A stretch of DNA of 55,000 nucleotides from Neocallimastix lanati (nom. inval.) (taxonomy: Eukaryota; Neocallimastigomycota; Neocallimastigomycetes; Neocallimastigales; Neocallimastigaceae), in the NCBI GenBank assembly GCA_016946835.1, contig JACVTC010000023.1, positions 1,242,501-1,297,500 of the forward strand, in the 5' to 3' direction. The position numbers and the translations under genes were made by a program. Below, piece after piece: positions 51,563 to 55,000 of this stretch. The notes beneath the pieces are model-generated. The model was given only the letters and a program-made list of their open reading frames with translations, ran no database searches and was not told where the DNA came from. Numbering within the stretch: position 1 is the first letter of the stretch; each line of letters starts with the position of its first letter.

Positions 51563-51772
51563 TCATAATATGTATTAGTATTATAAATTATTTTTTTTTA
51601 TTCTTTTTGTTTTATTAAAATAATATTAAAATCAATGCTGATATATATTCAATTCTCATTATTAAAGTACCGAATTAAGTCGATTTATGAAAGAAAAATG
51701 GAATTTAGCTAACTGTGGGTTTGATTATAATGTTGTAGCTGTATTTGGTTCACAAAGCACAGGAAAAAGTGA

Positions 51773-51804
<32 letters not shown>

Positions 51805-52069
51805 GTATTGAAATTAAATTTTAAATATTTTAATAAAATAATTTGAACTAAAACAAAATAGTAATATTTTTTTTATTTTTTATTTATTAATTTATTTTTT
51901 TATTTTTATTTTTTTTTTTTAAAAAAATACTACTATAAAATATATATGTTTATAAATAATTCTAATATATAGGTACTTTGTTAAATAGACTTTTTCATAC
52001 AAATTTCAGTGTAATGGATGAACAATCAAGACAGCAAACAACCAAAGGTATATTAATAATATTTTTTAA

Positions 52070-52129
<60 letters not shown>

Positions 52130-52698
52130 GTACAATAAATTTACCATATTATTACAACAAATAAATAATTTTATAAAATAATAATAATAAGGTATATGGC
52201 TAAGTGAAGCTAGAGAAAGACCAATGCTTATTATGGATGTCGAAGGTACAGATGGTAGAGAAAGAGGGGAAGAACAAGTAATATTGAATAGTTTAATTTA
52301 TATAATTATTATTATTGATATAATATATAAAATAAAGCATTACGTATTATTTTGAAACTTCTTATATATATATGAACATTTAATTAAATAAATAATTTAA
52401 TATTTGCATTTTTTAATTTAGGACTTTGAAAGAAAAAGTGCCCTTTTTTCATTAGCAATTTCAGAAGTTCTTATAATAAATATGTGGGAAAATATGGTTG
52501 GTTTATATCAAGGATCAAACATGGCTCTTCTGAAAACAGTTTTGGATGTGAATCTTCAATTATTTCAAAATAAAGGGTAGATATTTTAACTTTTTTTTTA
52601 AAAAAAAAAAAAAATAAAAAAAAAAAAAAAAAAAAAACAATTTAATTCAATATTTATTAATAATAAATTATATATATATTTTTTATTATCATTATATC

Positions 52699-52758
<60 letters not shown>

Positions 52759-53357
52759 ACAGTGCAGCCAGAACATTATTGCTTTTTGTAATACGTGATT
52801 TTGTTGGCAACACACCATTAAGAAATTTACAAAAAACTATTGAGGATGATTTACATAAAATATGGAATGATTTATCAAAAGTAATATAAAATGGATTTTA
52901 TTTTTATTATAATATCAATATTATTGAACAAATGTTAATATCATTGATTAATAAATTATTCAAAAAAGTTATTTACAAATACACTTGCTAATAAAATTAT
53001 TAATTATAAAATTATTATTATTAATATGTATCATATATTATATACATTATTAAATAAATAAGCCTGAGAATTTACAAAATTCAGTAATAGAAGACTTTTT
53101 CGATTTTATGTTTATTGGATTACCACATAAAGTTTTTAAAAATGAACAATTCGAACATGATGTTAAATTGTTAAAGAGAAGGTATATATATGTGCTACTA
53201 TATACGATATACGATATAAAAAAGTTATCTTTCAATAAGATTAATTTTTAAATCAAAAAAGCCTATTTATTACATAAAAAGAAAATAAAATAAAATTTTA
53301 TTACATAATTTTAATTATTGATTATAAAATGAAAATTAAAAGCAATAAATAAAGAAA

Positions 53358-53401
<44 letters not shown>

Positions 53402-53890
53402 AAACAAAAATAGAAAATTCATTTTAATTAATAAAATTTCAGTTTAATTATATGCATTAATTTATCCCAAATATTACTAATTAAAATAACATTTTATCAA
53501 TGATGATATATGATATAAAATAATATATATGACATTTGAAATAAAAACAAATAGATTCTATGAAAAAGACGATCCAAATTACGTTTTCAAGCCAGATTAT
53601 CACCGTAGGATTCCAGCAGATGGTTTCCCACAATACGCTCAATCTATTTGGGTAAATTACTTAATAAGAAAATAAAAAAAAAAAATAAAATTTTTTGAGA
53701 AATGAAAAATTTAAATTATTCAATAGATTCTATTAATAATATTTATATATTTAAAATAACTATCAATATATATAGGATAAAGTTATTAATAATAAAGATC
53801 TTGATATTCCAACTCAACAACATTTATTGGCGCAATATCGTTGTGAGGAAATTGCAAAAGTGATCATTAATCATTTAATTTTTCTTTCTT

Positions 53891-53934
<44 letters not shown>

Positions 53935-55000
53935 TTTAAACAAAATATTCAAATTTAATATATATATATTAATTATATAATATTATTTTATATTATATAT
54001 GATATTAAATATTTATTTATTTCTATATAACCTAATAATTAATAATAATAATACTTATAATACAAAGGAAGCATATGATGTATTCTTAAATAAAGTAATA
54101 CCATTTAAGGAAAGACTAGAAAATGGTGAAGTTATTGAAAAATTGGGTCAAGATTTATTAGAATTTCGTGATACCGCTATAAGTAAAATTTTTATTAAAT
54201 ATATAATTACATTAATGCTATTAATAATTAATTTTCAACATTTTTCTCATAAATAAATTATATTATATTACTTATAAAATAATGATTATAGAGAATTTCA
54301 CGGTTGAAGGTTGTAGATATCGTCAAGATATTTATGAGAAAAAAAAAATAGACTTTTTGGAACAAATGAATAATACATTATATGGTTACTTTATATCACA
54401 ATTGTCAAATGCTCAAACAGCTATAATTGAAGATTTTAAAAAAAATATTGATGTAATTTTTTTTTTTTTTTTTATTATTTTTTATATTTTTATTATAGTT
54501 ATAATATTTTTCAATTAGTTAATAATAATGATATATATATATATATATAATAGGAGAAAAATTTTGATGATAATAATATTTTTCAAAATACTTTTGAAGA
54601 CTTATATAATAATTCATTAAAAGAATTTCAAAATGTTGTAGATGGTAAATATATTTATTAACTTAATACATTAAAAAAGCATATTATTTAGTATCAAAAA
54701 ATTAATTTTTTTTTTATTTTTTATTTTTTTTATTAAAAAAATTATTATTATTTCAAATATATTATAATAATTGAAGAAATCACATTACCTCAAACAAATT
54801 GGAATTCAAATGAATTATTAAAGAGATTAAAAGATGAATTAAATACAATCGGTAATAATATTCGTAGAAAGAAAGTTAATGAAATTAGATTTTCTATTGA
54901 TGTATGCTGAAAAAAAGAAAAAAAAATGTTTTATTAATAACATTTATTAAAAATATTTTATTTGAAATATTAACTTAAAATAGACTTTCGTTAATATAAT
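51446..55000 (+). CDS. SEY1: Sey1/RHD3-type dynamin-like GTPase (5' part, incomplete)
   Basis: Thirteen exons are visible: 51446-51525, 51668-51768, 51973-52047, 52192-52277, 52422-52576, 52763-52880, 53063-53181, 53555-53651, 53776-53859, 54068-54182, 54292-54452, 54554-54644 and 54777-54901. They give 469 residues in frame; the family is about 780, so the rest of the helical bundle, the membrane hairpin and the tail lie beyond the window. GTPase motifs: P-loop GSQSTGKST (54-62), G2 Thr in SRQQTTKG, G3 [13 protein letters not shown] (101-113), and the atlastin/Sey1-type RD motif (177-178, FVIRDF) in place of NKXD. Sey1 tethers and fuses ER tubules homotypically. Donors are GTAAxx/GTATxx in most introns, with GTGAAT and GTGATC in two. 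The start Met precedes [10 protein letters not shown], typical of the family's N-terminus. Confidence 0.94.

Noticed and set aside
52598-52813. Minus-strand poly-Asn ORF
   Set aside because: Lies over an ATT microsatellite in a Sey1 intron and antisense to exon 6.

Overview
The window is extremely AT-rich eukaryotic DNA with intron-dense genes. Three observations point to an anaerobic gut fungus (Neocallimastigomycota; genus not resolved). Two secreted GH26 mannanases carry tandem fungal dockerins of about 35 residues, the hallmark of gut-fungal cellulosomes. A gene for a PG-rich (SHIPPO/ODF3-type) flagellar protein fits a zoospore-forming fungus. The noncoding DNA is dominated by homopolymers and AT microsatellites. 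Introns are short and AT-rich, mostly with GTAAGT/GTATGT-like donors and ATAG-type acceptors. All gene models below were spliced by hand; every junction I assigned keeps the reading frame.

Layout. 1-6439 (-): 5' part of a giant Asn/Ser/Leu/Thr-rich low-complexity protein, at least 2092 residues, running off the left edge. 8038-8832 (-): small multi-pass membrane protein. 9561-10175 (-) and 10478-11350 (+): divergent pair, Mss4/Dss4-type Rab-binding protein and MDP-1-type HAD phosphatase. 12299-13937 (+): nine-exon SHIPPO-repeat flagellar protein. 15160-24698: mannanase cluster with a badly decayed GH26 pseudogene (+) followed by two intact secreted CBM35-GH26-dockerin-dockerin enzymes in head-to-head orientation. 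25469-27137 (-): 7TM receptor-like protein with an Asn/Gln-rich repeat tail. 29478-30729 (-): Rab18-type GTPase. 33.7-34.6 kb (-): relics of a Ty1/copia retrotransposon. 35461-36950 (+): 1-acylglycerol-3-phosphate acyltransferase. 37793-41663 (-): 12-exon TMX3-like transmembrane disulfide isomerase with a minisatellite inside intron 7. 44413-47218 (+): serine palmitoyltransferase subunit LCB1. 47.4-49.1 kb: a very long AAAAT array with interspersed copies of the same minisatellite, inverted relative to the intron copy. 51446-55000 (+): 13 exons of a Sey1/RHD3-type ER-fusion GTPase, running off the right edge.

How the genes fit together. The mannanases are secreted and should join a cellulosome through their dockerins; nothing else in the window belongs to that pathway. 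From 29 kb onward five consecutive intact genes (Rab18, acyltransferase, TMX3-like, LCB1, Sey1) all encode endoplasmic-reticulum or lipid-membrane proteins. This may be chance, since fungal housekeeping genes are not normally arranged by function. I found no CRISPR array, rRNA, tRNA or prokaryote-style operon, and no convincing undescribed system. The most informative signals are the near-identical GH26 catalytic cores inside otherwise diverged paralogues, the all-phase-1 exon duplications of the SHIPPO gene, the shared minisatellite at two loci, and the degenerate peptide repeats of the giant protein.
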